Of a DNA stretch of 64,000 nt, positions 12,374 through 23,539 are shown piece by piece. Under the pieces are notes generated by a model that saw only the letters and a program-made list of their open reading frames with translations, made no database searches and was not told the origin of the DNA. A program made the position numbers and the translations under genes. Each line of letters starts with the position of its first letter. The stretch's first letter is position 1. This DNA comes from Welwitschia mirabilis (lineage: Eukaryota; Gnetophyta; Gnetopsida; Welwitschiales): assembly GCA_051453625.1 (NCBI GenBank), contig JBOZIK010000001.1, forward strand, positions 69,689,159 through 69,753,158, in the 5' to 3' direction.

Positions 12374-12943
12374 TGTAAAAGTTTTATGAATTAATACAAT
12401 CACTCTTTTCATTCTAATGTTGATTATGTCCCATATGGTTTAAGTTGGTTCTGATTTAAGTGATGATTCTATAATTTATTTAGATCATAAGGATAAACTT
12501 TATTAAGATTGACTTTGATTATTTTATATTTACAATGTTATTCCATTTTCATTTCACATTGCATTCCATATTTTATTTGGTATATCTCATAGTGCACATT
12601 AATTAGGAATAAGTTAAGTACTCTTCTTAATCAGTTTGAATTATGAAGAATCTAGTTCTTATGAAAAAAGGATTAGGATCTAATAGAATTCATTCCACTT
12701 CCATTTTTATTTTATCTTCATTCACTTTGCATTACATTTTACTTTGTTATTTGGTTTTAGTTATTAAAATATAAAAAGACTAAAATACCTTTTGAAATCA
12801 ATTCTCTAACTCTAATCCTAGTTCCTTTGTTAGAATTATAACATTCGAGTGAACTCTTATATGTACTATCATGTATTTTTCTATAAGTAATTTTATTTAC
12901 AAGTTTACCTAAAGGACTTAAAGATTGCATAAATTTAAACTAC

Positions 12944-14420
12944 AATAAGTAAGCCTAAATAACATCATTAATTTTAGAGAATCATGTTCTCTTATTCATA
13001 GATGCTAATTTTTAAAACATCTTTTTAATTTCTCTATTTGCATTTTTAGCTTGGCTATTAGTTTGAAGATGATAATAACATGCAATTCTATGTTTAATAC
13101 CAATGGATAAAAGAACTTTCCAAAAAAGGGGATTAATGAAATAAGTTCCCTGATTACTAATGATTGTTCTAGAAATACCAAAACATTGTAAGATATAATT
13201 TCAAACAAGGTTGTAAATAGTTTGGGCATCATTCTTAATAGTAGGAATAGCTTTAACCCACTTATTAAAATAATTAATAATTAATAGAATGTTATTTTTA
13301 TCATGAGAATTCATTTTGATAGGACCTATAAAGTTAATTCCTTAATAATCAAAAGGTTTACATTCAAGCACAGATTTAAGGATCATATCTTGAAAATGAG
13401 TTAGGCTATCATAACATTGACATGAATCATACCTTCTAGTGAAGTCAAATGGATTCTTGAAAAGGGTGATCCAATATAAACTAGAATGAAGAATTTTTAT
13501 GATGGTCTTTTAGCTAATAAAATGTTTCCCACATACCTCATCATGGCAAAGTTTTAGGATTTCTAGGATTTTCCACTTACACACATAATTATGTATGATT
13601 TGGTCTTTGCATCTTCTATAAAGATGAGGTTCATTCCACTCATAGTCATCGATCCTATGGAGAAAAGATTTACACTGGTTATAGTTCTAATGCTGAGGTG
13701 TTTCATACTAATAAGGTAGTTCACAATATCAACATACCAATGAGCAAGATGAGTAGAAAAGATGACATAAAGTTCTCAATGGCAAATAGTTATTCATCTA
13801 AAAAGGATCATTTATGATAAGTTTATCATGAGAACAAGAAAGTCAAGATTAATTTGTAATGCTATTATGTTTTATAGCTTTATCAATAATGGTGAGATTA
13901 AATTCTTGCATAAGAAGGATTCACCAAATAATTTTGGCTCTAGAATTATTTTTAATCATAAGATAGCATATAGTTGCATGATCTATGTAAACATTAATGT
14001 GAAAGCTAAGAAGATAATGTCAAAGATGATCAAGGCAAAAGATGATGGCAAGCATTTCTTTCTTTCTAGTAGTGTAGTTGGATTAGGCTTTAGACAAAGT
14101 TTTACTAAGATAGGATGTAACTTTAAAATCATTTTTATATTTTTGACCAACAACCTCATCCATAGCAATGTTTCTTGCATCACACATAAGTTTAAAATCT
14201 TCCAATCAGGACCCATGATAATAGGTTTAAGAGAAATGATTTTCTTAAGTGTATCAAATTTAAGTTGACATGAATTATTCTAATTAAATTTAGCATCTTT
14301 TTCAAGTAATAAGTGAGGAGGCTTATATATTTTAGTATAATTATGAATAAAATGATGATGAAGACCAGCATGACCAAGAAATGATATAACTTGTTTGACA
14401 TTGATTAAAAGGCTAAGGTT
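12944..14420 (-). pseudogene. RNase H and integrase of element B (interrupted)
   Basis: Minus-strand pieces: RNase H with YLKKMLNLIRIIHVNLNLIH (complement of about 14265-14330), MGPDWKILNLCVMQET near 14216-14170; integrase HHCC region near 13560-13400; core with the YHPQTN..AKNANREIKK equivalent near 13090-13030; then LNDVIxAY near 12985-12960. At 12945 the reading stops at the LTR of A and resumes at 287 with LYYLKxLSRFLTIxTY. Stops and frameshifts are frequent. Confidence 0.8.
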
Positions 14421-15228
14421 TATAATGATATCAACTTTTACATGGTCCATTCTAATTCCTTCCTTTAAAATATTATGATCTAAAAAATTTCACTATTAAC
14501 AAGGAGAAAACTATTTTTTCAATTCAAATGTAGGCCACTCTCTTTAATCGTTTTATGACTTGTTCAAAACTTTCATCAAAGATGAAGAATTTATTCATAA
14601 ATATTTTAATGGAATCCTCTATTATATCAGAGAAAATCTTCATCATTACTCTTTGGAAAGTTCTTAGGGCATTGAAAAGTTCAAAGGGCATATATATAAA
14701 GGCAAAAGTTCCAAAAGGTAATGTAAAGGTTGTTTTTAGACTTTACTTACTATACGAATTTGATTATAGCCACTATACTCTCAAGAAAACAATATTGGAC
14801 ATAATCTTGAATTCTATTAAGTATTTAATCAAGGAAGTGTAAATGGTAATGATTCTTTTTAATGATTTCATTAAGTTTTCTAAAATTAATGCACATCATC
14901 TATCCCTCTCCCCCCAAACCCCTCCTCCTCCTCCTCTTTCCTTCCTTTTTGGAACTACTATCAAAGGCCTAAGCCACTCACTATGAGATATAGCATATAT
15001 GATCTTAACATCCATAAGTATAATAATTTCATCTTTAACTATTTGCTTAAGGGTTGGGTTGAGCCTTATTTAGGATTATCTAATAGTATTAGAATATTCT
15101 TAAGGTAAATTTTGTATTAGATAATGGAAATAAAGATGATTGCTAAGTCTTTATGATTCTAGGAAAAGGTCTCTTCTTTAGAATTTAAGAGTGAAATCAA
15201 GTTGGATTCTTATTAAGGAGTAAGAAAG
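14421..15228 (-). pseudogene. Reverse transcriptase of element B
   Basis: Minus-strand frames give RMCINFRKLNEIIKKNHYHLHF near 14900-14830 and IEDSIKIFMNKFFIFDESFEQ near 14620-14560. The catalytic pair read as DD in A (FIDDFS) is N-K here (codons at about 14598-14593), so the polymerase site is lost. A purine-rich expansion sits just before the RMCINF block. RT-protease spacing equals that of A. Confidence 0.75.
14900..14945 (-). repeat. Purine-repeat expansion inside RT of B
   Basis: On the plus strand tctccccccaaacccctcctcctcctcctctttccttcc; on the coding strand a GGA/GAG repeat between the VPKK motif and RMCINF. Element A has only a short gaaagaggggaaatgaag there, so this is local repeat growth after decay. 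Confidence 0.65.
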
Positions 15229-15639
15229 TCACTTATTATCAGGGCGTTTCTTTAGATTTCCAAATAGAAAAATATATTTTAAATCCTGGGATAATTTCGT
15301 TAATTCTAGGTTGAGATTTTGAGCTATCATCTCATCTATCATGGGTATGATAGATGTGGGATAACAATCCACAAAAATATTTTCTACCAAGTGAATATGT
15401 TGAGTTTCTTCCCAATCAATGTATTCTTCATTCTCAAATTTAAGATAGTCTGTTTTAGTTTGGTTATCATACAAAGTTGGTTCATGTAACATTATTAGTC
15501 TCTCCTTAATTAACTGATGTTTAAAAAATAAGGTTGGTTTAAGTTTTTCTTCTAAGTTAGACTCATCTCCTGTGTCCTTTTCAGTAGCATTAAAAACTTT
15601 AATGGTAAACTTTTTATTTCCTATGTGATATCCTATCAT
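15229..15639 (-). pseudogene. Protease-RT linker of element B (136-codon open stretch)
   Basis: The longest uninterrupted pol piece of B: starts MIGYHIGNKKFTIKVFNATE and ends FLFGNLKKRPDNK. It spans the post-protease linker up to the conserved LTKLSQDLKYIFLFGN motif (Athila ELKxLPxHLKYAFLG type), which precedes RT. Element A has the same region with many stops (about 4215-4625) and C has its first part (HFVNRTFIIRVFNIAEKD at 61192-61245). No catalytic residues lie in it; its survival looks like chance. Confidence 0.7.
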
Positions 15640-16130
15640 CCTGATTCATGTGCTAATGATACAGAGGGCAGTTGCATAAAGATATTCTTAAAAGTAGTGG
15701 ATAAGCTCCATCATGTTCTACCTTAATGATAATCATATCTATGGGGTAAAAAGCTTCTTCAATTTAAATGATGAAGTTCTTAATAATTCCTAATGGTTTC
15801 TTGATTGAAGTATCATCCAATTTTAAGATAATTCATGTAGGTTCTATTCTGTTTTTCAACCCAAGTCTCTTACATATGTGAAAAGGCATGATATCTACAC
15901 TAGATTCTGTATCAATTAAATATTTTTAAATTATTTTATTTCGTTCCAAATAACATTCACAGTTGTAGCTCTAGCATCTTTAAATTTAATTTACTTTTCA
16001 TAACTAAGTTAAAAATAGATTAAGCAAGAAAAACTTAGCTAGAAATGGTATGTTTTTGTCTTCTTCTCACTAGGTCCTTCATAACTTAGAGAATTTAGGA
16101 TTCACTTGCAAGAGTTTCCAAAAGGACAAG
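15640..16130 (-). pseudogene. Protease of element B
   Basis: The coding strand near 15915-15875 reads LIDTESSVDIMPF, followed by HICKRLGLKNRIEPT near 15880-15840. The catalytic D-T-G loop has Gly replaced by Glu (GGA->GAA). The flanking sequence matches A at 3900-4200. Confidence 0.65.
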
Positions 16131-17890
16131 TTAATGTTTACCTATTGCATTAATGTTTTTAAAGGTAGGATTCATATTTAACCAATCAAGACAATGAATA
16201 GATAATTTATTCCATTTGTTTTTTCATTAAAAAAAAAATTAGTGGAGGTTTTAGTATGTGATTTTAATGGAAAATTATATGAATCCAAGATTTCTACATC
16301 ATCTTCTTCATTTATTTCATTGTTTTTGGGAGTTAAAACCTTATGGTTAAGAGGTGTTATATCATTTCCACTTCTTATTACTACTTTCAAATCTTTCTTA
16401 ACTTCATTTGAATTGGGTAAAAGTTGAGATGCAAGAGATTCTTATGGTCTTTAATTGGTAAGAATTATTTGTTGAAAAGACATTTACTAAGTTTTCAATG
16501 TTACTATTAGTCTTTTCTTGTACCTTTCTCATTTCTTCTATAGATTTTCTAAGTGGATCATTCTGATTTTGTTGAAAATTAGGTTAAAATTTTGAATTTC
16601 TAAATCTATTCTCAAAAGGTTTCCATTATGATTATTCACCTAACTTTGTTGAAATTGAAGTTGGCTTTTAAAGTTAGGTATTCTTTGATTAAATGAACAA
16701 ACTTCTTCAAATATCCTCTCCTTATAAATTAGTAACATGGAACACTCTTTAGTTAGATAAGAGTTGTCTTTACAAATTTCACAAGTTGAAGTTAAGTTTT
16801 CATCTTTTACTACCTTTGCATAAACTATCAATTATGTATACTTTTCTAAAGTGATAATGAAATATTTAATTAAATTAGTTAAGTCACCTCTCTCTTCTTT
16901 TTTGTCATGTTTAACTCCTTTAAATATTTTATAATTTAGCGTATAGTTTAATTTTCTTTAGTGGGTTTAAGCCAATTTTAGCTTATCTATACTAGGTTTT
17001 TTAACACACTTCATGCATTTTCTAAGACTAAGTTCAATAAGTTACATCAATAAGAAATGTTTACAAGTTGTTTGACTTGATAATTCAATCCACTATAGAA
17101 ATAATTAACTAATTCTTACTTATGAAATTCATTAATAGGGTTGAAATAACTAGGTATTATAAACATTCATAAGTAGTGGCATAATCCTCATGAGGTTGTT
17201 GTTAAAAGTTGATCACTTTCTTTCCTCTTTTTTCATGGAACTTTCACTCAAAAATATTTTAATAAATGCTTCTTGAACTTAACTTTAAGATTTAAGACTC
17301 TTATGTGAAATGGTTTTAAACCAAATTTTTACCCTTCCTCTAAGTATGACTAGAAAAATAATCATGTAAGTACGATCACTAATACATTTCTTTCCATCTA
17401 CTAAGATAAGCACAAGTTGTTCAATGTTAGCTAGATGTTGGAAAGGGTCTTTCTTAGATTCCCCAGAAAAAGTTGGATAGGCACTTAAATTTCTTAACTC
17501 TACATCATTACTAGGAGATAAATCAAAGGGATTTTGGATCTCATGTTTTCTATTAGCAATTAAATCTCTGAGAGTAATCTTTGAATTCAAAGAAGAAGTT
17601 TCTATTATGATTGAAATACTAGATGAACCAACTTGCTTTTGTTTTTATGATGATTTCAACATATTTAAAAAAGAAATAACATGATATACTTCTATGCTAT
17701 AATTTTATTTTGCAAAATTTAATTCTAAAATAATAAAAGTATAAAAATCTTCTTCTTCAATTCTTAAAATTTACGTACTTGGGCTATGTATATCTAGATT
17801 TTTCTTGTAGTTGAAAAATCCTTCTCTATTATTTTCTTTAATTCGGTTTCATTCTTTCTAATACTTTGTCTTTCTACCAAAATTCACCAT
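16131..17890 (-). pseudogene. gag: gag of element B (broken)
   Basis: Start at minus ATG 17890 (MVNFGRKTKY), homologous with 1993 in A. An open piece 17590-17285 covers the capsid N-terminal part: NPFDLSPSNDVELRNLSAYPTF then DPFQHLANIEQLVL and RGRVKIWFKTISHKS. The zinc knuckle lies in the piece at 16831-16640: TCEICKDNSYLTKECSML, CX2CX4HX4C with His changed to Tyr (CAC/CAT->TAC/TAT). A further open piece 16390-16178 holds EEDDVEILDSYNFPL, also found in A near 3615-3660. Confidence 0.8.
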
Positions 17891-18337
17891 GTCCCTACAT
17901 GTTCAAATGGTGAACTAAAACTAAAATCTAAATAATAAACTATCATCCACTGGTTATTTGAACAATAGTGGAGATGATAATGACAATAGTAAAAAACTAA
18001 ACTCAAATAAAAATTACCAAAATTAGAAAATCATACTGTCATCTAGGCTATCATGGAAATGATAGAGAAGATGATAGATGTTTTTATTACTAATCTATAG
18101 ATAGAAAGAAAAATTTCAAAACAAAAATAATTTTTAAAATATAGGATTGTCATTCCTAATATTGTGGAAATCACAAAGAGGATGATATAGCTTCTTAAAG
18201 CTATGAAAAATAAAAATTGCTAAAATAAATCAACTTAAGCTACACTAAAAATACATTACTATTTTAAATAAATAACCTGAATAGAAATAAAAGGTACTTA
18301 TCAGGATAGTGATAAACCTCTTAACTCCTTACAATCT
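17891..18337 (-). repeat. Leader of element B with hairpin cassettes
   Basis: Between PBS and gag. Three inverted-repeat units at about 17937-17985 (CTATCATCCACTgg...AGTGGAGATGATAa), 18035-18077 (CTGTCATCTAGGCTATCATGgaaATGATAGAGAAGATGATAG) and 18144-18188. No protein is visible. Confidence 0.6.
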
Positions 18338-18355
18338 TTCTTGGTAATGGTGCTA
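18338..18355 (-). other. Primer-binding site of element B (tRNA-Asp type)
   Basis: The minus strand reads tagcaccattaccaagaa: 11 of 18 match TGGCGCCGTTGCCGGGGA and all 7 differences are G->A. The 5-bp spacer to the LTR (aacat) is like that of A. Confidence 0.75.
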
Positions 18356-18360
18356 AATGT

Positions 18361-19591
18361 TATGGTGTAAATTATGCAATCCTTTAGTTCTTTAGGCAAA
18401 CTTGTAAATCACAATACTTGTAGAAAAGTACATACTAGTATAGATGGAAGTTAACTCAAATTTCATAATTTGTTGAAGGAACTAGATTAAAAGTTAAAGA
18501 ATTTATTTCCAAAAGTATTTTTAATATTTTCTATTTTATTAGATGAAAGTAAAAAAATATAAAAATACAACATAATGATAAATGAAGGTGAAGTGTAAAG
18601 GATGAAAATGTAAATGAAATGGACTCTACTTAGACTCTAGTTCTACTATCATAAGAAATATTTCTATACAATTTATATCAACTAGAAAGAGTTCTATTAC
18701 TTATTCCTAGCCAACATAAACTATAAAAATTAACAAATAAAATACTGATAATGCAATATAAAATTGAAATAAAATAGTAATGCAAATCTAAACTAATGAA
18801 ATCAATCTTGACAAAGGTTGCTCTTATGATCTAAATAAGTTATAGAACCATTACTAAAATATAATCAACTTGAATCATAAGAGACATAGACACAATTATA
18901 ATGAAAAGAGTAATTGAATTGATTATAAAACTTTTACATCCACTTACAACAAAGTGGTAGCACCTTAATGGAGGATATTCAGCCCAACATCAAGGTAAAT
19001 TTCTCTCTGTGACTACTGGATGAACATATTATTCTTTAATCTTTTATCACAAGAATATCTGATATAAAAGATAGAAATAAAAGTAAAGGAAAGGAAGGGT
19101 ATTTATAGTTTTACATTAAATTTCTAGAATCTTAACCCTAGAAGTCAAAGAAGAAACCTAATATTCTAAATGGATTACATGATCCCATTACAAAGATAAT
19201 TCTTTCATAATAGAAAATAGCTATAATTCTAACTATTATGAGGATGATAAGGGAGATGTCATTCCACGTCAAAAGATGGTCCATCAGCTTTAGGCCCTAT
19301 AGTCAACTCTGTAACCTCTATCCATGTCAGTAGTGCTATTGTCTTTTCTATCATGGAGACGAAAAAGGGAATGATAAGCTTCTTTATTACTCTTTTGCTT
19401 AGGAAATCCTTATTTCGAAGTATGAAGTATTAGAATAAGCCTGAGAAGCCTTCAAATATGTTAAGAATCAGATGTTCTATGATTATCCTGTTAGTTTTTC
19501 ATGATCATGAGAATTTCATCTAAACATGTATAAATTTCTTGTAAAGGCACTCAAAATACATATCAAATTTCTATAATTTGGCATCATAATA
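18361..19591 (-). repeat. 5' LTR of element B
   Basis: On the minus strand it begins tattatgatgccaaattatag and ends ttgcataatttacaccata, matching both LTRs of A in order. Length is about 1.23 kb. It carries a TATA box at 19107-19100 and hairpin cassettes at about 19262-19237 and 19376-19340. Confidence 0.82.
19100..19107 (-). promoter_or_regulatory. TATA box of LTR B
   Basis: TATAAATA on the minus strand, 484 bp from the LTR start, matching the position in A and C. Confidence 0.65.
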
Positions 19592-20459
19592 GTAGGAGAC
19601 TAAATAATTGTTTCAAAACATCTTTAATCATTTAAAAACTCAAAGTATTTTTAAAGTTATGGTTATTTTAGTGTAGTATAGTACAATAAGTCTTTAATAT
19701 TAAATAATAACCATAGAAATAATATTTTTGTAATTTTAAGATAGTTTAAGTTAGATTATAAGGATCCTATTATATGTTTAGTTCTTAAAAAATTGTTATA
19801 ATTTATCTCTTTGCTTTAGAATTAATTAATTATTAATTTTTAATTATGATGTCTTCTTAAAGCCTAAAAATGTTATAGTTAATGTTTTAAATTATAGGGA
19901 AATTATTACATATTTTAAAGGAAATCTACGTACATAAGATATATTTCTATTAGTAACTGTAAGTTAAATTACTTGTGAATAGTATTTTATTTATAAAAAT
20001 ACTTTTTAACCTTGTTTCTTTATTTTATTATGAATGTTTATACTCATAAGAATTTTTACCTTAGTAGTTCAACATAAATAGTCTCTAGCTTATTAATGTT
20101 TTTTATTTATAATATAGCTATATTAATATTGAATAAATATCTATATCCTAACAATTATGCTTGAGTCATACTTTCTTTTGTTTATTTTTTTTATACTAAT
20201 CCATGGAGATTTTCATATGAGCATAAAAGAATGTTTCTAGGATTATCATAGTTCTAGTATGTTTTAAGTATATTATTAAGATGTGATTTGATATATTTTG
20301 AATATTTTCATTATTAGTAAAAGGAAAAAATAAATATTTTATTTATTTAGATAGAAAAGTAAAAAAAAAATATTTCCTTTATGTAAATTTCATTATTATA
20401 ATCCTAGTTACAGAGATGTTCTTGTATGTNNNNNNNNNNACCATGGTTGTTTCTATAAA
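19592..20459. other. Unassigned AT-rich sequence
   Basis: Flank of element B. No ORF, no conserved motif, no repeat shared with the rest of the window that I can see. Contains a 10-N gap at 20430-20439. Confidence 0.5.
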
Positions 20460-20584
20460 ATAAATCTATTTTTGTCAATTTGATGTTAAACTAACATTTT
20501 CTAGTATAGCAAAACATCTTTTATTCTTTGCAAAAAGAAAGTTGTAAACATTTATTACAAATCTTACCTAAACTTGATATATTT

Positions 20585-20960
20585 CAAATCCTTAAAGAGG
20601 TTGATAGAGTTCCTAAGGGGTCAACAGAACTTGTATCAAAAAGTGTCAAAGATATATTACTGATGAATTGACCAGATTTCTAAGGGATTGACTAGACCTA
20701 TGCAATAAATTTCTCACATCTAATGATCAATAAGTCATTTGGTTTCCTGAGGGGTCGACTGGATTTGGAGTAAAATGTTTTCATCTTTTGTTATTAAAGG
20801 GTCGACCAAGCTTCTAAGGGTAGACTGGGCCTGGGCTAAAAATGTTATTTTATACTTTTCTATATATGGGATCAACCAAAATAAAATGTAGTTAATTAGA
20901 CATGCAATCGACTAGATCCTAAGAGGTTAACTGGACATGAAAAATTAAAAATCTTGAATT
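20585..20960 (+). repeat. Degenerate tandem array with GTCGACC core
   Basis: Repeated units of the form (g)gTCGAC(t/c)nga...cTAAGGGGTCGAC: seen near 20592-20630, 20668-20705, 20738-20765, 20800-20840 and 20868-20945, with decay to gttgat, gttaac, atcaac and attgac. A typical LTR-internal repeat; spacing is about 60-80 bp. Confidence 0.6.
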
Positions 20961-21659
20961 GATCAAAAGAAGATGAGGGCAAATGAGTTCAGTAATGACA
21001 CTCAATGAAATTGATGAGATATTTTAAAAGGTTAATAAGTTATAATAAAAATGGAAATTTTTCTAGCTGTTTCAACTCTCGTTTTTATCCATTATAGAAT
21101 TTATTTCGTTTTTAAAACCCTAAAATGTTTCTCCTATATACTTGTCAGCCTTCAAAATCATTGTATAACTTTTATACAACTTTTTGGCATATCATTTAGT
21201 ACACTTTCTATCTAATTAAAAATGAACAAATATATTTTATTATTATTAGTACTTGGTCAATCAGTTTGCACTATATGTACATGGACTATAATATCATTTC
21301 AAGTAGTGTAGCAATATCATTATTGTACTTTGGATCTAATGGAACCTATACATTATGGCATGATATTATTACTAAAAAGTATTATCTCTGAAGATTGAGA
21401 CTAAGCCTCTCAAAATTTTGATTGTAAAAGGTTACAAGTGAATCTAAATTACCTAAAAGTAATTAAAGAAGATCTAGATTAGGCTTGAGTAGAAGCTAAT
21501 TTCTAAGAGTGAAGTAGGGGGTTTCTCAAATCACTATAAATTATGTATCTATCTTTATTGGTATTTTGTACTTTAAATTATCTTTTTTTAGATAAATTTT
21601 TGTATTTTATATGCTCAAATATCTTTTAGTTTTCACTACTTATAGGGATAGCTTTTGAA

Positions 21660-21759
21660 NNNNNNNNNNNNNNNNNNNNNNNNNNNNNNNNNNNNNNNNN
21701 NNNNNNNNNNNNNNNNNNNNNNNNNNNNNNNNNNNNNNNNNNNNNNNNNNNNNNNNNNN
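21660..21759. other. Assembly gap (100 N) flanked by a perfect 21-bp duplication
   Basis: cttatagggatagcttttgaa stands at 21639-21659 and again at 21760-21780. This looks like two contig ends that overlap but were not merged. Confidence 0.9.
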
Positions 21760-21836
21760 CTTATAGGGATAGCTTTTGAAGTTAATTTATTTTTTAAATC
21801 TTATTTACCCCCCTCTAAGGTTTTAGATCCTTCATT

Positions 21837-21848
21837 TGGTATTAAAGC
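21837..21848 (+). other. Primer-binding site, initiator tRNA-Met type
   Basis: TGGTATTAAAGC against TGGTATCAGAGC, the usual plant copia site: two transitions. It lies 2 bp after the LTR end and just before a gag with SIRE-like features. Confidence 0.75.
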
Positions 21849-21858
21849 TAGGTAGAGT

Positions 21859-22852
21859 CATGGATAGATCCTAATAGATCTAGACTCCTAAACCCTAAAT
21901 ATGAGTAATCCTGTAAATGATTTACTATTGGAATACCATCCATATTTTATGGGATAAAATATGCTTACTAGAAAGCCCACATAAGAATATTTCTTAGATC
22001 CTTAGATGTAGACATATAAGAGGTAATCTACCATGGATACATCATTTTCATACTATTCAAGATCGATATTAATGAAAACACCATAGTATAAAAAAATCAC
22101 AAGATTAATGAACCCCTATAGATAAAGCCAAGACTACCCTAGATTCTCGTTCCCTTAATACTATTTTTTGTATAGTATGTGTAGATGAATTTAAAAGGAT
22201 CATGAATTGTGAACATGCCCAAAAAGCTTGGGGTATCCTCAAAATAGCACATAAAGAAACATCCATTATAAAGTAGGCAAAGCTACAAATGCTTATTTCC
22301 AAGTTTGAAGATATTTTCATGAAAGAAGAAAAGACTCTATAAGAGTTCTTTACTTGACTGATAAACATTCTAAATTCTATAGCAAGTCTAGGTAAGAGGA
22401 TGGATAAAGGAAGGGATGTTTAAAAAGTTTTAAAATATCTTCCAAAATGCTTTGAGCTAAAGGTCATAGAAATTAAAGAAAGCAAGAACATTAATCAAAT
22501 AGAAATTGAGGAAATTCAAGATAACCTTCAAACCTATGAGTTGAAATTTACTAAAGATAAAAAGAAAAGTCTTACGTTGAAAAGTTTGTAAGAATAACAT
22601 AGATATGAAAAATTAGATGAAGATCTTGATAAATATGAAGTTACTCTTTTAGCAAGAAAATTCAAAAAGTTCCTACATAGAAGAAAGAAAGAAGGTAAAC
22701 CAAGCAGAAGATCAAATAGAGATCATTTCAAACTTAGAAAAGATCAAGAAAAAGGAAAGAAAATCCAATACTATGCTTGTAAGGGATATAAACATGTTTC
22801 AAACAAATGTCCAAATAGTAGAAGAGTTCAAAAGAAATCAAATACATAATCC
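21859..22852 (+). pseudogene. gag: SIRE-like Ty1/copia gag (broken)
   Basis: The capsid region (UBN2-type gag) is readable in pieces: LNTIFCIVCVDEFKRIMNCE near 22155-22215, HAQKAWGILKIAHKETS near 22213-22265, KLQMLISKFEDIFMKEEKTL near 22278-22340, LNSIASLGKRMDKGR near 22370-22415, and QIEIEEIQDNLQTYELKF near 22495-22548. The zinc knuckle YYACKGYKHVSNKCPN near 22768-22818 has its first Cys as Tyr. Stops interrupt throughout. The start at ATG 21859 (MDRS) is the first ATG after the PBS. Family membership is inferred from these motifs. Confidence 0.75.
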
Positions 22853-23539
22853 TTCATTACTACATGAAATAACGTAAATTAAGAAGATAGTAGCTCAAGC
22901 TAAGAGTTAGATGAAGATTAAAAACTCTCTTTTATGGTAATAGTTTCTTCCATAAACAACATGCCTTACTCATTAAAAATAGATGATCTAAATCTTATTA
23001 AAGAAGACCAAAATGAGCTTGAAGACACCTACTAAGAGCTTTACTCAGAATGTAAATGATTGATAAAATGAATCAACAATCTAAACAAGATAGTGAAGGT
23101 TCTAACCCACGAAAAGGAAGAGTTGGAAACAAAGTATAGGATGATTTAAATCAAAAACTCAGTTTTTACTTAAGAGGTAAAAATCTTATTTTATTTTGTA
23201 AATAAATTTTCAAATAGTTCAAATAGATTAGAATAGTATGCTTAGGAGATAAAAACTAGTTTATGACAAGAAAGGTATTGGATTCCTCTTTCAAAGGCCT
23301 CAACATCAATGAAATCAAGTAATATGGAAAAATAATTATGTATCAAAAATTACATATCATTTTTATAGAAAATCAAATCATTCTAAGTTATTTTGTAATA
23401 CTAGAAAATTAATGCTCTTTTTAAATTTTATTATTACTTTTCGTTTTAAATTTCTCCCAAGGAGATGTATATCATAACAGTCTAGAAGGATTAAGTGGAT
23501 AAGGGATAATAATTTGGAAAGGATTTTAATCCAAACAAC
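22853..23539 (+). pseudogene. Gag-protease linker of the SIRE-like element
   Basis: Contains an acidic/serine stretch (EDSSSSxELDED near 22880-22920) and a coiled-coil-like piece (INNLNKIVKVLTHEKEELETKY near 23072-23137), both usual between gag and protease in this lineage. Broken by stops. Confidence 0.5.

Larger units (their letters stand above)
288..12943 (+). mobile_element. Element A: degenerate Athila-like Ty3/gypsy retrotransposon
   Basis: Order on the plus strand: 5' LTR (288-1530), tRNA-Asp-type PBS, leader with hairpin repeats, gag, protease, RT, RNase H-integrase, a second RNase H-integrase copy, a long non-coding 3' region, polypurine tract, 3' LTR (11688-12943). The two LTRs start with the same run (TGTTG[C/T]AATGCCAA) and align along their length. 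The domain order PR-RT-RH-IN and the RT motif FIDDFS place it in the Athila/Tat side of Ty3/gypsy. A weak target duplication fits the ends: aacaa (283-287) against aataa (12944-12948), one transition apart. It lies inside element B and is coding-dead throughout. Confidence 0.88.
11688..12943 (+). repeat. 3' LTR of element A
   Basis: Matches 288-1530. It contains the same hairpin cassettes (about 11926-11965 and 12042-12080), TATA box (12193-12200) and 3' end, interrupted by a 10-N gap. The junction base with the target duplication is ambiguous by one or two positions. Confidence 0.85.
12944..19591 (-). mobile_element. Element B: degenerate Athila-like Ty3/gypsy retrotransposon (5' part)
   Basis: Minus strand, from right to left: 5' LTR 19591-18361, PBS, leader, gag, protease, RT, RNase H, integrase, then interrupted by element A; it continues at 287-1. 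Domain content matches A throughout. B was present before A, since A splits its integrase. Confidence 0.88.
20460..21834 (+). repeat. SIRE-like Ty1/copia LTR (5' boundary uncertain)
   Basis: The right end is set by the primer site that follows: the LTR ends ...ccccctctaaggttttagatccttca. The ttacccccctcta run near the end is typical of SIRE-type LTRs. The left part carries an array of GGTCGAC-containing repeats. The start cannot be fixed; no second LTR is recognised. The 100-N gap at 21660-21759 lies inside. Confidence 0.55.

Noticed and set aside
12944-12960. A third element starting right at the end of A
   Set aside because: The minus-strand sequence here is the continuation of B's integrase, which resumes at 287.
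13828-14268. 146-codon plus-strand ORF
   Set aside because: It is the antisense shadow of the RNase H region of element B; the minus strand carries the recognisable motifs.
21655-21855. ORF running through N
   Set aside because: Produced by translating a gap; no evidence of coding. The same holds for the ORFs at 63371-63747.
22105-22368. 87-codon minus-strand ORF
   Set aside because: Shadow of the SIRE-like gag on the plus strand.
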